This document shows, piece by piece, positions 1 to 7,795 of a stretch of DNA of 51,442 nucleotides (its first letter is position 1; each line of letters begins with the position of its first letter). The DNA is from Miltoncostaea sp036826475. Its GTDB lineage: Bacteria > Actinomycetota > Thermoleophilia > Miltoncostaeales > Miltoncostaeaceae. The translations under genes were made by a program, and so were the position numbers. The notes under the pieces are model-generated. The model saw only the letters and a list, made by a program, of their open reading frames with translations, did not search any database and was not told the origin of the DNA. The stretch lies in assembly GCA_036826475.1 (NCBI GenBank), contig DAISWG010000024.1, forward strand, positions 1 through 51,442, read 5' to 3'.

Positions 1-863
1 GGACCACCCGGCGCCACCAACCGCGGCGCCGCGATCCGCGCCGTGGCGTCGTCGGCGCCGAAGGCCGCGGTCGCCGGCCCGAGGTCGCGCTCGCCGGCGC
101 CGGCCCCGGCGAGGCCGGCCGGGTCGACCGGATCGAACGGGAAGGCGGCCGCGCGCAGCGGCATCGCGGCAGCCGGGCCGTCACCCGCCGCCGCCCGGAT
201 CGACGTGGCCAGGGGGGCGGCGGTCCGCACCGCGGGGGGACCTCCGAGGACGCCCGCGCCGACGGTGGCCGCGTGCACGACGCGCACCGTCGTCAGCGCG
301 CCGGCCGGCCCGCCCGGCAGGGCCTGGGGCACCTCGACCACCGGCACCACGAGCATGGCGCGCGGCACCTCGGGCGCGGCGATCAGCGGGACCAGCTCGG
401 GCAGGCTCGGCGCGGTGGTGGCGAGCGCCTCCCCCTGGGGCGACGGGGCCTCGGTGGGCGCGAGCTCGCCGCTGGGGAGCAGGGCGACGCCGGGCAGGTC
501 GACCTCGCCGCCGGACGGCGGGGCGGTGGGCCCGGTGTCGGCCGACGTGCCCTCCGAGGGCTGCGCGGCCGGCGGGGACACCGGGTCGGTGGCGGCAGGG
601 TCGGTGGCCGCAGACGCATCGGGCGCGGCCGAGTCCTCGGCGGGGGTCGCCTCGCCCGCGGCGGCGGACGTGCCGGACGACGCCTCGTCCGTCGCGGCCG
701 GCGTGTCGCCGGCCGTCGCGCCCGCGGGCTGCTCGGCGACCGCCGTGCCGCCCGCCGCCCCGTCGTCGGCCCAGGCGAGCGCAGGCGCCAGCAGCGCCAT
801 GAGCAGCGCGGCGAGCAGGGTGCCGAGCCAGGCGGGCCGGGGGGCGGAGCGGAGTTGGGTCAC
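1..863 (-). CDS. Secreted Ala/Pro/Thr-rich protein of unknown function, C-terminus beyond the window
   Basis: The frame is open on the minus strand from a GTG at 863 to the window edge, so the 3' end is missing. The first ~34 residues form a signal peptide: MTQLRSAPRPAWLG, a hydrophobic Leu/Ala core, then ALAWADD. The rest is low-complexity, rich in Ala, Pro, Thr, Gly and Asp, without a domain I recognise. This suggests an extracytoplasmic, partly disordered protein. An in-frame GTG at 893 would add ten residues; neither start has a good ribosome site. The gene lies 190 bp downstream of recN on the same strand and has its own candidate -10 (919-924), so it may be transcribed separately. High third-position GC in this frame and the clean signal peptide argue that it is real. 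Function unknown. Confidence 0.65.
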   Translation of the reverse strand, partial: MTQLRSAPRPAWLGTLLAALLMALLAPALAWADDGAAGGTAVAEQPAGATAGDTPAATDEASSGTSAAAGEATPAEDSAAPDASAATDPAATDPVSPPAAQPSEGTSADTGPTAPPSGGEVDLPGVALLPSGELAPTEAPSPQGEALATTAPSLPELVPLIAAPEVPRAMLVVPVVEVPQALPGGPAGALTTVRVVHAATVGAGVLGGPPAVRTAAPLATSIRAAAGDGPAAAMPLRAAAFPFDPVDPAGLAGAGAGERDLGPATAAFGADDATARIAAPRLVAPGG

Positions 864-894
864 GCGTGGACCATGCGGGTCACCCTCAGGCACC

Positions 895-924
895 TGACAG
901 GGCTGTCACGAGCGCCGCATGATA
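895..924 (-). promoter_or_regulatory. Candidate -10 and inverted repeat upstream of the secreted protein gene
   Basis: On the minus strand a TATCAT -10-like hexamer occupies 919-924. Just downstream is a perfect inverted repeat, TGACAG-2 nt-CTGTCA (895-908), ending directly before the alternative GTG at 893. The repeat would lie in the 5' leader and could be an operator or a small hairpin. No convincing -35 is visible. Inferred only from sequence. Confidence 0.3.
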
Positions 925-1056
925 GACGCGGGTCCGGCCGCAGCCACGGATTTCCGCATGCCAATTTCCCGCTCGTTGCAGGTTTCTCTGCTGACACCGC
1001 CAGCACGCTGGAGGCGGTGGGTACGACGGGTCCGCGGCCACCCGCCGCGCGCCGCG

Positions 1057-2742
1057 TCAGGCGCGGCGGTCCAGCAACTCCTCGGCGTGCCGGCGGGCCC
1101 CGGCGTCGCCCGCGCCGCCGCCCAGCATCCGGACGAGCTCCTCGACCAGCGCCTCGTCGGCGACCGGCTCGATGCGGGTGGTGGCGCGCCCGGCGTCGTC
1201 GATGCCCTTCACCAGCCGGTAGTGCGCGTCGGCCATCGCCGCCACCTGCGGCAGGTGGGTGATCACCACCACCTGGCGACCGTCGGCCAGCGCCCGGAGC
1301 CGGGCGCCGACGGCCGTGGCGGTGACGCCGCCGATGCCGGCGTCCACCTCGTCCAGCACCCAGGTGGCGTCGTCGGCGGCGGCGGCGACGCCGTGGAGGG
1401 CGAGCAGCACCCGCGACAGCTCGCCTCCCGACGCGGCGGCGGCGAGCGGCGCCTCCGGGAGGCCCGGGTTGGCGCGCAGCCAGATGACGCACGAGTCGTG
1501 CGGCGGGTCGCCGGGGTCCTCGACCAGCTCCACCCGCAGCTCCGCCCTGGGCATCGCCAGGTCGGCGAGCTCCTCCTGCACCGCGTCGGCCAGCCGGGGC
1601 GCCGCAGCGGCGCGCGCCTCGCGCAGGGCGGCGGCCAGCTCGACCGCCTCGTCCATGAGCGACTGGTGCTCCTCGGCCAGGGACAGGACGTCGGCGGAGC
1701 CCTCGTCCAGGCCGCGCAGCGCCTCCCGGGCCTCGCCGGCCCGGGCGAGCACGGCCTCCGTGCCGGGGCCGTAGCGCCGCGACATGCGCGCGTACACGCC
1801 GAGCCGCTCCTCCACCACGTCGAGCCGCCCCGGCTCGGCGTCGAGGTCCTCGAGGTAGGCGCGCAGCGCGAGGACCGCCTCCTGGAGCGCCGCCTGGGCG
1901 GTGAGGAGGTCGCCGTGCGGTCCGCGCAGGCCCTCGTCCACGCCGGTCATCGGGGCGACCGCGGCCGCCGCGGCGCCCACCAGGTCCAGCGCGCCCCCCT
2001 CCCCGGAGTGCGGCGCCAGCGCCTCGGCCGCCGCCGAGGCCGCCGCCGCGAGTCCCTCCGCGTGGCGCAGGCGCTCGCGCTCGGCCAGCAGCGCCGCCTC
2101 CTCGGCCTGGTCCAGCGCGGCCTCCCCGGCCGCCGCCACCAGCTCCTCCAGATCGGCCCGCTCGCGCTCCGCCGCCTCACGCCGGGCCCGCGCCGCGGCC
2201 AGCGCCCGGTCGAGCCCGGCCAGCCGGCGTCGCAGCACCCGCAGCCGCTCGGCCTGGGCGACGACCTCGGGACCCGCGAACGCATCCAGCACCGCGAGCT
2301 GGCTGGACGGGCTCACCAGCCGCCGGTGCTCGTGCTGGGCGGAGAACCGCACCAGGGCGCGGGCGAGGGCGGCGACGGCGTCGCGGGGGGCGGCCTGCCC
2401 GTCGATCATCGCCCGCGCGCGGCCCTCCGCCGGGACGCGCCGCGCCAGCACCACCTCCCGCTCGTCCTCGGCCAGCTCGCGGAGCGCCAGCGCGGGGTCG
2501 TCGTCCTCCAGGCGCTCCCAGAAGCCGGGCGGCAGCGCCAGCTCGGCCTGCACCAGCGCCTGCTTCGCGCCGGGGCGCACCGATCCCGAGTCGGCGGGGG
2601 CGCCCGTCAGCAGGCCGAGCGCCTGCGCGAGGACCGTCTTCCCCGCCCCCGTCTCGCCCGTGATCGCCGTGAGGCCCCCCGGCGGCGCCAGCTCGGCCCG
2701 CTCGATCACGACGAGATCGCGGACCTCCAGGCGGCGGATCAC
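1057..2742 (-). CDS. recN: DNA repair protein RecN (SMC-like ATPase)
   Basis: A 561-aa SMC-family ATPase that acts in double-strand-break repair, holding or bridging DNA ends in the cytoplasm. The Walker A GETGAGKT is at residues 29-36. A long Ala/Arg/Glu/Leu-rich central section fits the short coiled coil of the family. The C-terminal part has the ABC signature ASGGELSR, Walker B with the D-loop (VLDEVDAGIGG) and the switch His in VVITHLPQVA. Length is normal. It starts at a GTG whose GTGA tetranucleotide also holds the nadK stop (2739-2742), so it is translationally coupled. The order tlyA-nadK-recN is conserved in many Actinobacteria and Firmicutes. Confidence 0.95.
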   Translation of the reverse strand: MIRRLEVRDLVVIERAELAPPGGLTAITGETGAGKTVLAQALGLLTGAPADSGSVRPGAKQALVQAELALPPGFWERLEDDDPALALRELAEDEREVVLARRVPAEGRARAMIDGQAAPRDAVAALARALVRFSAQHEHRRLVSPSSQLAVLDAFAGPEVVAQAERLRVLRRRLAGLDRALAAARARREAAERERADLEELVAAAGEAALDQAEEAALLAERERLRHAEGLAAAASAAAEALAPHSGEGGALDLVGAAAAAVAPMTGVDEGLRGPHGDLLTAQAALQEAVLALRAYLEDLDAEPGRLDVVEERLGVYARMSRRYGPGTEAVLARAGEAREALRGLDEGSADVLSLAEEHQSLMDEAVELAAALREARAAAAPRLADAVQEELADLAMPRAELRVELVEDPGDPPHDSCVIWLRANPGLPEAPLAAAASGGELSRVLLALHGVAAAADDATWVLDEVDAGIGGVTATAVGARLRALADGRQVVVITHLPQVAAMADAHYRLVKGIDDAGRATTRIEPVADEALVEELVRMLGGGAGDAGARRHAEELLDRRA

Positions 2743-3647
2743 GGCCGGCCGAACTTCTCCCGGTAGCGCCGGAAGAAGGACGCCTCGGGGAACGTGGCCA
2801 GGTGCACCTCGGACCCGCCGAGCCCCACCGTGACGGACCGCCCCGGGCCGAGCGCGCCGATGCGCTGGCCGTCGGCCTGGAGCTCGCAGTCGCCGACGAG
2901 TGCGCTGTTGGTGACGGTGAGCGTCTCCTCCGCCCCGATCACCAGCGGACGGCTGTCAAGGTGGTGGAGGGCGATGAACGACAGGACGAAGCACCGGACC
3001 CGCCACGAGACGGTCGGTCCGCCGGCGGCCAGGTTGTAGGCCGTGGAGCCCACCGGGGTGCTCATGACCACCCCGTCGCAGCGGACGGTGGCGACGACCT
3101 CGCCGTCCACCGCGTACGTGAGGTCGGCGATCCGGGACTCCCCGCCCCGGAAGATCGCGAGGTCGTTGACGGCCTCGACCTCGCCGTCCGCCCACTCCGC
3201 CTTGAGGGAGGGCAGGCCCAGCACCACGTACTCGCCGGCGAGGGCGCGGCGCAGGTCGCGCTCGAGGGTCTCGCGCTCGATGGAGGCCAGGAAGCCGACC
3301 CGGCCGTAGTTGATGCCGATGACCGGCGCGCCGGAGCCCGCCTCGCGCGCCAGCGCCCGGAGGATGCTGCCGTCGCCGCCGAGCACCAGGATCAGGTCCT
3401 CGCCGCCCGCGCGCAGCCGCATGCCGTCGGCCGACGAGAACGGGGCGAGCATGCGGTGCTTGACCACCTCGCCGGCGGGGACGAGCACCTGCACGCCGGC
3501 GTCCTTCAGGATCGACAGGACCGCCGGGAGCGTGGTGGTGGTGACCGACGGCTCCCGGTGGGTCAGCAGCAGCACGCGCTTGACCGGGACGGCCCGCTCG
3601 ATCGGGATCGGCACGGCGCTGCCGAGGGGGGCGCCCCCCGGGCTCAC
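2739..3647 (-). CDS. nadK: NAD kinase
   Basis: ATP(or polyphosphate)-dependent phosphorylation of NAD+ to NADP+, a cytosolic essential enzyme. Family motifs seen: GGDGSILRA at residues ~90-98 (the GGDG motif with the metal/phosphate-binding Asp), NDLAIFRG (the conserved N-[DE] motif) and GSTAYNLAAGGP (glycine-rich NAD-binding motif). The GTG at 3647 overlaps the tlyA stop as GTGA. The first ~21 residues have no counterpart in typical NadK, so an internal GTG near 3584 (VKRVLLLTH) is an alternative start. The downstream recN overlaps by 4 bp. Confidence 0.95.
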   Translation of the reverse strand: MSPGGAPLGSAVPIPIERAVPVKRVLLLTHREPSVTTTTLPAVLSILKDAGVQVLVPAGEVVKHRMLAPFSSADGMRLRAGGEDLILVLGGDGSILRALAREAGSGAPVIGINYGRVGFLASIERETLERDLRRALAGEYVVLGLPSLKAEWADGEVEAVNDLAIFRGGESRIADLTYAVDGEVVATVRCDGVVMSTPVGSTAYNLAAGGPTVSWRVRCFVLSFIALHHLDSRPLVIGAEETLTVTNSALVGDCELQADGQRIGALGPGRSVTVGLGGSEVHLATFPEASFFRRYREKFGRP

Positions 3648-4378
3648 CCGGCGTCCTCGGCGTGCACGAACACCTCGCGGTTGCCCTTCGGGCCGGGCAC
3701 GGGCGAGTCGGCCGTGCCCAGCACCCGGCCCCCCGCCGCCTCGATGACCCCGATCACTCCGCGCACCGCGTCCTCCCGCGCCGCCTCGTCGCGCACCACG
3801 CCTCCGGATCCGACGCGTGCGCGGCCCACCTCGAACTGCGGCTTGACCATCACCATGGCACGCCAGCCACTCGCGAGACAGGGCACCACCGCGCCCCAGA
3901 CCGTGCCGATGGAGATGAAGGACAGGTCACAGGTGACGAGGTCGGGCGCCCACGGGAGGTCGCCGGGCGACAGGTACCGCGCGTTGGTGCGCTCCATGAC
4001 GGTCACGCGGGGGTCCTGGCGCAGCCCCCAGTCGAGCTGGCCGTACCCGACGTCGAGGGCGATCACCCGCGCCGCGCCGCGGCGCAGCAGGCAGTCGGTG
4101 AAGCCTCCCGTGGACGCGCCGAGGTCCAGGGCGTCGGCGCCGGTCACCGCGACGCCGAGGGCGTCCAGCGCGCCCGCCAGCTTGAGCCCGCCGCGGGAGA
4201 CGTAGCCGTCGTCCCGGCGGACGTCCAGGTCGGCGTCCTCCGCGACGCCGGTGCCCGGCTTGTCGACCGCGCGCCCGTCGACCCGCACGAGCCCGGCCAT
4301 CACGGCCGCCTGCGCGCGCGAGCGGCTGGGGAAGAACCCCCGGGCCACGAGGGCCTGGTCGAGTCGGGAACGTGCCAC
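3644..4378 (-). CDS. tlyA: TlyA-family 16S/23S rRNA 2'-O-methyltransferase (haemolysin A family)
   Basis: A 244-aa protein with an N-terminal S4 RNA-binding domain (SRLDQALVARGFFPSRSRAQ, residues ~4-60) followed by an RrmJ/FtsJ-type Rossmann methyltransferase with motif I DLGASTGGFTDCLL, an ALDVGYGQL motif, the CDLSFIS motif and VKPQFE. By family it 2'-O-methylates cytidines in 16S and 23S rRNA, modifications linked to capreomycin sensitivity in mycobacteria. The GTG start at 4378 follows TACACT by 6 nt and has no Shine-Dalgarno, indicating a leaderless mRNA. The frame continues upstream into dxs antisense-of-frame sequence without a stop; that extension is not part of the gene. The stop overlaps the nadK start. 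Confidence 0.93.
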   Translation of the reverse strand: MARSRLDQALVARGFFPSRSRAQAAVMAGLVRVDGRAVDKPGTGVAEDADLDVRRDDGYVSRGGLKLAGALDALGVAVTGADALDLGASTGGFTDCLLRRGAARVIALDVGYGQLDWGLRQDPRVTVMERTNARYLSPGDLPWAPDLVTCDLSFISIGTVWGAVVPCLASGWRAMVMVKPQFEVGRARVGSGGVVRDEAAREDAVRGVIGVIEAAGGRVLGTADSPVPGPKGNREVFVHAEDAG

Positions 4379-4384
4379 GGACGG

Positions 4385-4390
4385 AGTGTA
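4385..4390 (-). promoter_or_regulatory. -10 element TACACT for tlyA-nadK-recN (leaderless)
   Basis: TACACT is 6 nt upstream of the tlyA GTG. That spacing places the predicted transcription start on the first base of the start codon. No -35 match is evident. The 56-bp gap to dxs supports a separate promoter. Confidence 0.5.
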
Positions 4391-4434
4391 GAGCCGCCGT
4401 CGGCGGCCCCGGCCGGCGTCCCCGGCGGCGGCTG

Positions 4435-6345
4435 CTACCCCTCGGCGAGAAGCATGCGCGACGGCTCCCCCAGGGCGCGCACCGTCCGCGCCGCCACGCG
4501 CTCCGGGGTGAGGCCCACGTCGTCCAGCAGCAGCTCGCGCTTGCCGTGCTCGATGAACCGGTCCGGGAGGCCGAGGCGCAGGACGCGCGCCGGCGTGTCC
4601 TCCAGCACCTCGAGCACCGCGCTGCCGAAGCCGGCCATCTCGGCGTGGTCCTCGACGGTCACCAGCAGGTCGTGCCGGTCGGCGAGCTGGCGCATGAGCG
4701 CGCCGTCGATCGGCTTGCAGAAGCGGGCGTTCACCACGGTGGGTCGCGCGCCGGTGCCCTCGGCGACGAGGTCGGCCGCCTGCGCGGCGAGCGTGGCGCC
4801 GAAGCCGTAGCCGACCAGCGCGACGCCCTCGCCGGCCTCGAGCACCACGCCGCGGCCGATCTCGACCGGCGCGGGACGCTCCGGCAGCGCGACGCCGGTC
4901 CCGGCGCCGCGGGGGTAGCGGAAGGCGACGGGGCCGTCGATGCGGAGGGCGGTGTGGAGCATGTGCACCAGCTCCGCCTCGTCCATCGGCGCCATGATCG
5001 TCATGCCCGGGATGGACCGCAGGAACGCGAGGTCGAAGCAGCCGTGGTGGGTGGGGCCGTCGTCGCCGACGAGGCCGCCGCGGTCGATCGCGAACACCAC
5101 CGGCAGGTCCTGGATGGCGACGTCGTGGACGATCGGGTCGAACGCGCGCTGCAGGAACGTCGAGTAGATCGCGCACACGGGCCGGAACCCGTTGATCGCG
5201 AGGCCGCACGCGAACACCACGGCGTGCTGCTCGGCGATGCCCACGTCGTACGTCCGCTCCGGGAACGCGGCCATCATGTGCTGCATCCCGGTGCCCTTCA
5301 GCATGGCGGCGGTGATGCCCACAACGCGCGGGTCGCGCTCGGCCTCCGCCACCAGGGCGTGGCCGAAGACCTCGGTGTAGTTGGGCGGCCCGGACTTCTT
5401 CTTGCCGGCGGCCTTCCCGCTCTCGATGACGAACGGGGTGGCGCCGTGCATCGCCTCGCCGTCGGCCTCGGCCGGCGGGTAGCCGCGGCCCTTGACCGTC
5501 TTGACGTGGACGAGCGCCGGGCGGTCCATCTCCAGGGTGGTCCGCAGCGCCTTGCGGACGCCCTCGATGTCGTGCCCGTCGATGGGCCCGATGTAGGCGA
5601 AGCCGAGCGCCTCGAACAGCGCGCCGGGCACGAACCACAGCGCCTTGGTGGCGTCGCGGACCTTGCCGCCCAGCTCGCTGGCCCCGGGGAGCCGCGCCAG
5701 GCCGCGCTCGAGCTCCTCGCGCACCTTGGTGAGCGTCGGGTCGACCCGCACGCGCTGGAACATCTTGGAGAGGGCGCCGACGTTCTCGGAGATGCTCATG
5801 CCGTTGTCGTTGAGCACCACGGTGATCGGCGACCCGAGGGCGCCGGCCTGGTTGAGGCCCTCGTACGCCATGCCGCCCGTCAGCGCGCCGTCGCCGATGA
5901 CGGCCACCACGCGGCCCTCGCGGCGGGAGTGGCGCAGGCCCTCGGCGAGGCCGGTGGCGTAGCTGATGCTGGTGGACGCGTGGCCCGCGCCCATGGCGTC
6001 GTGCTCGCTCTCCGCCCGGCGCAGGAACCCGCTGATGCCGCCGTACTGGCGGAGCGTGCCGAAGCCGTCGAGGCGTCCGGTGAGGAGCTTGTGGCCGTAC
6101 GCCTGGTGGCCGACGTCCCAGAGGATCCGGTCGCGGGGCGAGCTGAGCTCCGCGTGGAGGGCGATGGTCAGCTCGACGGTCCCGAGGCTGGCGCCGAGGT
6201 GGCCGCCCGTCTGGGACACCGTGTCGATGATGACGTCGCGCATCTCGGCCGCGAGGTCGGCGAGCTCCTCGTCGGACCAGTCGGCGATCTCGTCCGGGCG
6301 GGTCAGCCCGGCGATGAGCGGGAAGCGGGTCTCGGTATCAGCCAT
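4435..6345 (-). CDS. dxs: 1-deoxy-D-xylulose-5-phosphate synthase
   Basis: First enzyme of the MEP isoprenoid pathway: TPP-dependent condensation of pyruvate and glyceraldehyde-3-phosphate to DXP, in the cytosol. Seen: DVGHQAYGHKLLTGR, the TPP/Mg motif GDGALTGGMAYEGLN with downstream VLNDN, the linker KGRGYPPAE, the transketolase-like DVGIAEQHAVVFACGLA with the catalytic Glu, and DRGGLVGDDGPTHHG. The length (636 aa from MADTETRFPL) is typical. I chose the ATG at 6345 over one 36 nt upstream because homology begins there and a TACAGT lies 6 nt before it. The same promoter arrangement recurs at other genes in the window. Confidence 0.96.
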   Translation of the reverse strand: MADTETRFPLIAGLTRPDEIADWSDEELADLAAEMRDVIIDTVSQTGGHLGASLGTVELTIALHAELSSPRDRILWDVGHQAYGHKLLTGRLDGFGTLRQYGGISGFLRRAESEHDAMGAGHASTSISYATGLAEGLRHSRREGRVVAVIGDGALTGGMAYEGLNQAGALGSPITVVLNDNGMSISENVGALSKMFQRVRVDPTLTKVREELERGLARLPGASELGGKVRDATKALWFVPGALFEALGFAYIGPIDGHDIEGVRKALRTTLEMDRPALVHVKTVKGRGYPPAEADGEAMHGATPFVIESGKAAGKKKSGPPNYTEVFGHALVAEAERDPRVVGITAAMLKGTGMQHMMAAFPERTYDVGIAEQHAVVFACGLAINGFRPVCAIYSTFLQRAFDPIVHDVAIQDLPVVFAIDRGGLVGDDGPTHHGCFDLAFLRSIPGMTIMAPMDEAELVHMLHTALRIDGPVAFRYPRGAGTGVALPERPAPVEIGRGVVLEAGEGVALVGYGFGATLAAQAADLVAEGTGARPTVVNARFCKPIDGALMRQLADRHDLLVTVEDHAEMAGFGSAVLEVLEDTPARVLRLGLPDRFIEHGKRELLLDDVGLTPERVAARTVRALGEPSRMLLAEG

Positions 6346-6351
6346 CCATGC

Positions 6352-6357
6352 ACTGTA
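6352..6357 (-). promoter_or_regulatory. -10 element TACAGT for dxs (leaderless)
   Basis: TACAGT ends 6 nt before the dxs ATG and no Shine-Dalgarno is present, so the mRNA probably begins at or next to the A of the ATG. No clear -35 is visible. Confidence 0.5.
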
Positions 6358-6678
6358 AACCACGGTTCCGGCGCGCTGCACGCCCCCGGCGGCGTCCCCG
6401 GTCGCGTGGGACGAACGTCAGGGTCCCGGTGGCCGAGACGGTCGATCCACCATGCGAAACGCGGGTTCGAAAGGGCTCGACGCGGGCCCGGCGGCGTGAT
6501 TCGTTCCTGCACATGGGCGTCGAGGCTGCGGAGGACCGGACTCCATCGCTGCGCGACCGCGGGGACGGTGGTCGTCCCGCGCGGACTGGGCCGCGCACGG
6601 GGTGGGTGACGAGGGTCCGGTCCCCGCGCCTCCGCCCGGACGCCGGGTAGCCGCCGGACCAGCCGAACCGATCGGCAC

Positions 6679-6702
6679 GGGCCGGCTCCGGATGGCCGGC
6701 CC
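6679..6702 (-). terminator. GC hairpin downstream of the aro-acc-nusB operon
   Basis: Perfect 8-bp stem GGGCCGGC/GCCGGCCC with an 8-nt loop, 36 nt after the last stop codon of the operon (6738). It lacks a T tract, as is common in high-GC actinobacterial terminators. Confidence 0.45.
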
Positions 6703-6737
6703 GGCGTCCCTGCCCGGATCGTCCCGGCGAGCCGGGG

Positions 6738-7175
6738 TCAGGCGAGCATCACGACGCGGAGGGCCGGCAGGGCGCCGTCCTCGTCGCCGGGGGGCGCCTC
6801 CGCGATGCCGACCAGGTACGGCAGGTCGGCCCGCAGCTGCATGATGTCGCCGTCCTCCAGGACGCCCCCGGCCAGGACGTAGGTCCCCAGCTCCTTCAGC
6901 AGCCGGACGCCGCTCTCGATGAACGCGGTGGGCAGGTTCACCATCGTCAGCTCGGGGTGGCCGGCGTAGATCGACAGGCCGAGGGTCTCCAGCTGGGCGC
7001 CCCGGACCGCCGGCCCCTGCGTGAGCCACGGGCGCACGGCGAGCTCGGCCATCTCCGGCCGGTCGTCGCCGCTGCCGATGCCCTGGAGCTCGTCGTGCCC
7101 CGCCGCCGCGGGGTCGCTCGGCGGCAGCACCACCACCTGCACCCGCGGGTCGAGCGGGTCGTCCTCGCGGGCCAC
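6738..7175 (-). CDS. Conserved-looking protein of unknown function, distal gene of the aro-acc-nusB operon
   Basis: A 145-aa soluble protein from a GTG at 7175, only 6 nt after the stop of the preceding small gene, so clearly in the operon. It is not low-complexity: it has a globular, mixed alpha/beta character with segments such as LSIYAGHPELTMVNLP, LLKELGTYVLAGG and DGDIMQLRADLPYLVG. I do not recognise a family. No signal peptide, membrane segment or Cys/His metal site is visible. A GC hairpin at 6679-6702 follows. The function is unknown; position alone would suggest a housekeeping link to fatty-acid or translation genes, but this is weak. Confidence 0.65.
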   Translation of the reverse strand: MAREDDPLDPRVQVVVLPPSDPAAAGHDELQGIGSGDDRPEMAELAVRPWLTQGPAVRGAQLETLGLSIYAGHPELTMVNLPTAFIESGVRLLKELGTYVLAGGVLEDGDIMQLRADLPYLVGIAEAPPGDEDGALPALRVVMLA

Positions 7176-7181
7176 CGGCCG

Positions 7182-7376
7182 CTAGTCCACGTCGCGGAGC
7201 GCGCGCGGCAGGGTGTCGGTGATCTCCTGCCCCAGCTGGAGCACCTCGTCGGCGAGGGCCCGCAGCTCCGCGGGCGGCACGGCGTCCTCGCCCAGCCGGC
7301 GGGCGACCTGCTCCAGCCGGTGGGCCGCCGCCTCCAGGGCGTCCGCCGGGTCCACGGGGCCGGCGGGGTCGGTCAC
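7182..7376 (-). CDS. 64-aa helical protein translationally coupled to nusB
   Basis: The GTG at 7376 overlaps the nusB stop as GTGA, the same coupling used by the other genes of this operon, which is the main reason to believe it. The 64-aa product is acidic and predicted almost wholly helical (ALEAAAHRLEQVARRLGE, then ELRALADEVLQLGQEI). It has a heptad-like Leu/Val spacing that could form a helical hairpin or coiled coil. Its size and helicity recall the small subunit of exonuclease VII, but the typical XseB motif is not evident and no xseA is here, so I do not assign it. Confidence 0.6.
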   Translation of the reverse strand: MTDPAGPVDPADALEAAAHRLEQVARRLGEDAVPPAELRALADEVLQLGQEITDTLPRALRDVD

Positions 7377-7795
7377 GTGGCCACCTCCGCGTGCTCCGCG
7401 GCGATCCTCCCGAGGATCCCGTTCACCAGCCCCGCGGCCTCCACCTGGCAGTAGCGCTTCGCGAGGTCCACGGCCTCGTTGATCGACACCGCCGCCGGGA
7501 TGTCCGGCCAGTCGAGCAGCTCGTGGACCGCGACGCGCAGGATGTTGCGCTCCAGCGGCGCCAGCCGCTCGGCCGTCCACCCCTCCGCCGCGCCCGTGAT
7601 CAGCTCGTCCAGGCTCGCGGGGTCCGCCGAGACGCCCTCGGTCAGCGCCCGCGCGAACGGGTCGAGCGGGGTGCCGTCGCGCTCGAGGTTCGCCTCGAGG
7701 TCCTCCAGGGGCAGGCCGGTGACGTCGTGCTGGTAGAGCAGGATGACCGCCTGGCGGCGGGCGGCCCTGCGGCCCCCCTCGCGGTCGGCGGTCAC
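7373..7795 (-). CDS. nusB: Transcription antitermination protein NusB
   Basis: All-helical RNA-binding protein (140 aa) that binds boxA RNA with NusE/S10 in the antitermination complex, mainly for rRNA operons. Seen: the N-terminal Arg-rich helix and ARRQAVILLYQHDVTG, then the C-terminal signature LERNILRVAVHELL, PAAVSINEAVDLAKRYC and GLVNGILGRIA. Length is normal. The GTG start overlaps the accC stop as GTGA (7792-7795), and its own stop overlaps the next small gene. The accC-nusB neighbourhood is common in this cluster. Confidence 0.95.
   Translation of the reverse strand: MTADREGGRRAARRQAVILLYQHDVTGLPLEDLEANLERDGTPLDPFARALTEGVSADPASLDELITGAAEGWTAERLAPLERNILRVAVHELLDWPDIPAAVSINEAVDLAKRYCQVEAAGLVNGILGRIAAEHAEVAT

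Larger units (their letters stand above)
6346..6737. other. 392-bp intergenic region between the aro/acc operon end and dxs
   Basis: I see no gene with convincing coding bias here. Short open frames on both strands are G+C-driven. It holds the dxs promoter at its right end and a terminator-like hairpin at 6679-6702 near its left end. No tRNA cloverleaf or known riboswitch core is recognisable. A small RNA cannot be excluded. Confidence 0.5.

Noticed and set aside
3644..5638. Apparent 664-aa protein ending in TlyA
   Set aside because: The upstream half is the wrong frame of dxs. The TlyA part starts at the GTG at 4378 with its own -10.
6346..6737. tRNA-like GGTTCGAA at about 6463
   Set aside because: No cloverleaf can be drawn around it; acceptor and anticodon arms are missing.
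7182..7376. XseB (exonuclease VII small subunit) for the gene after nusB
   Set aside because: Size and helicity fit, but the family motif is not clear and no xseA is next to it.
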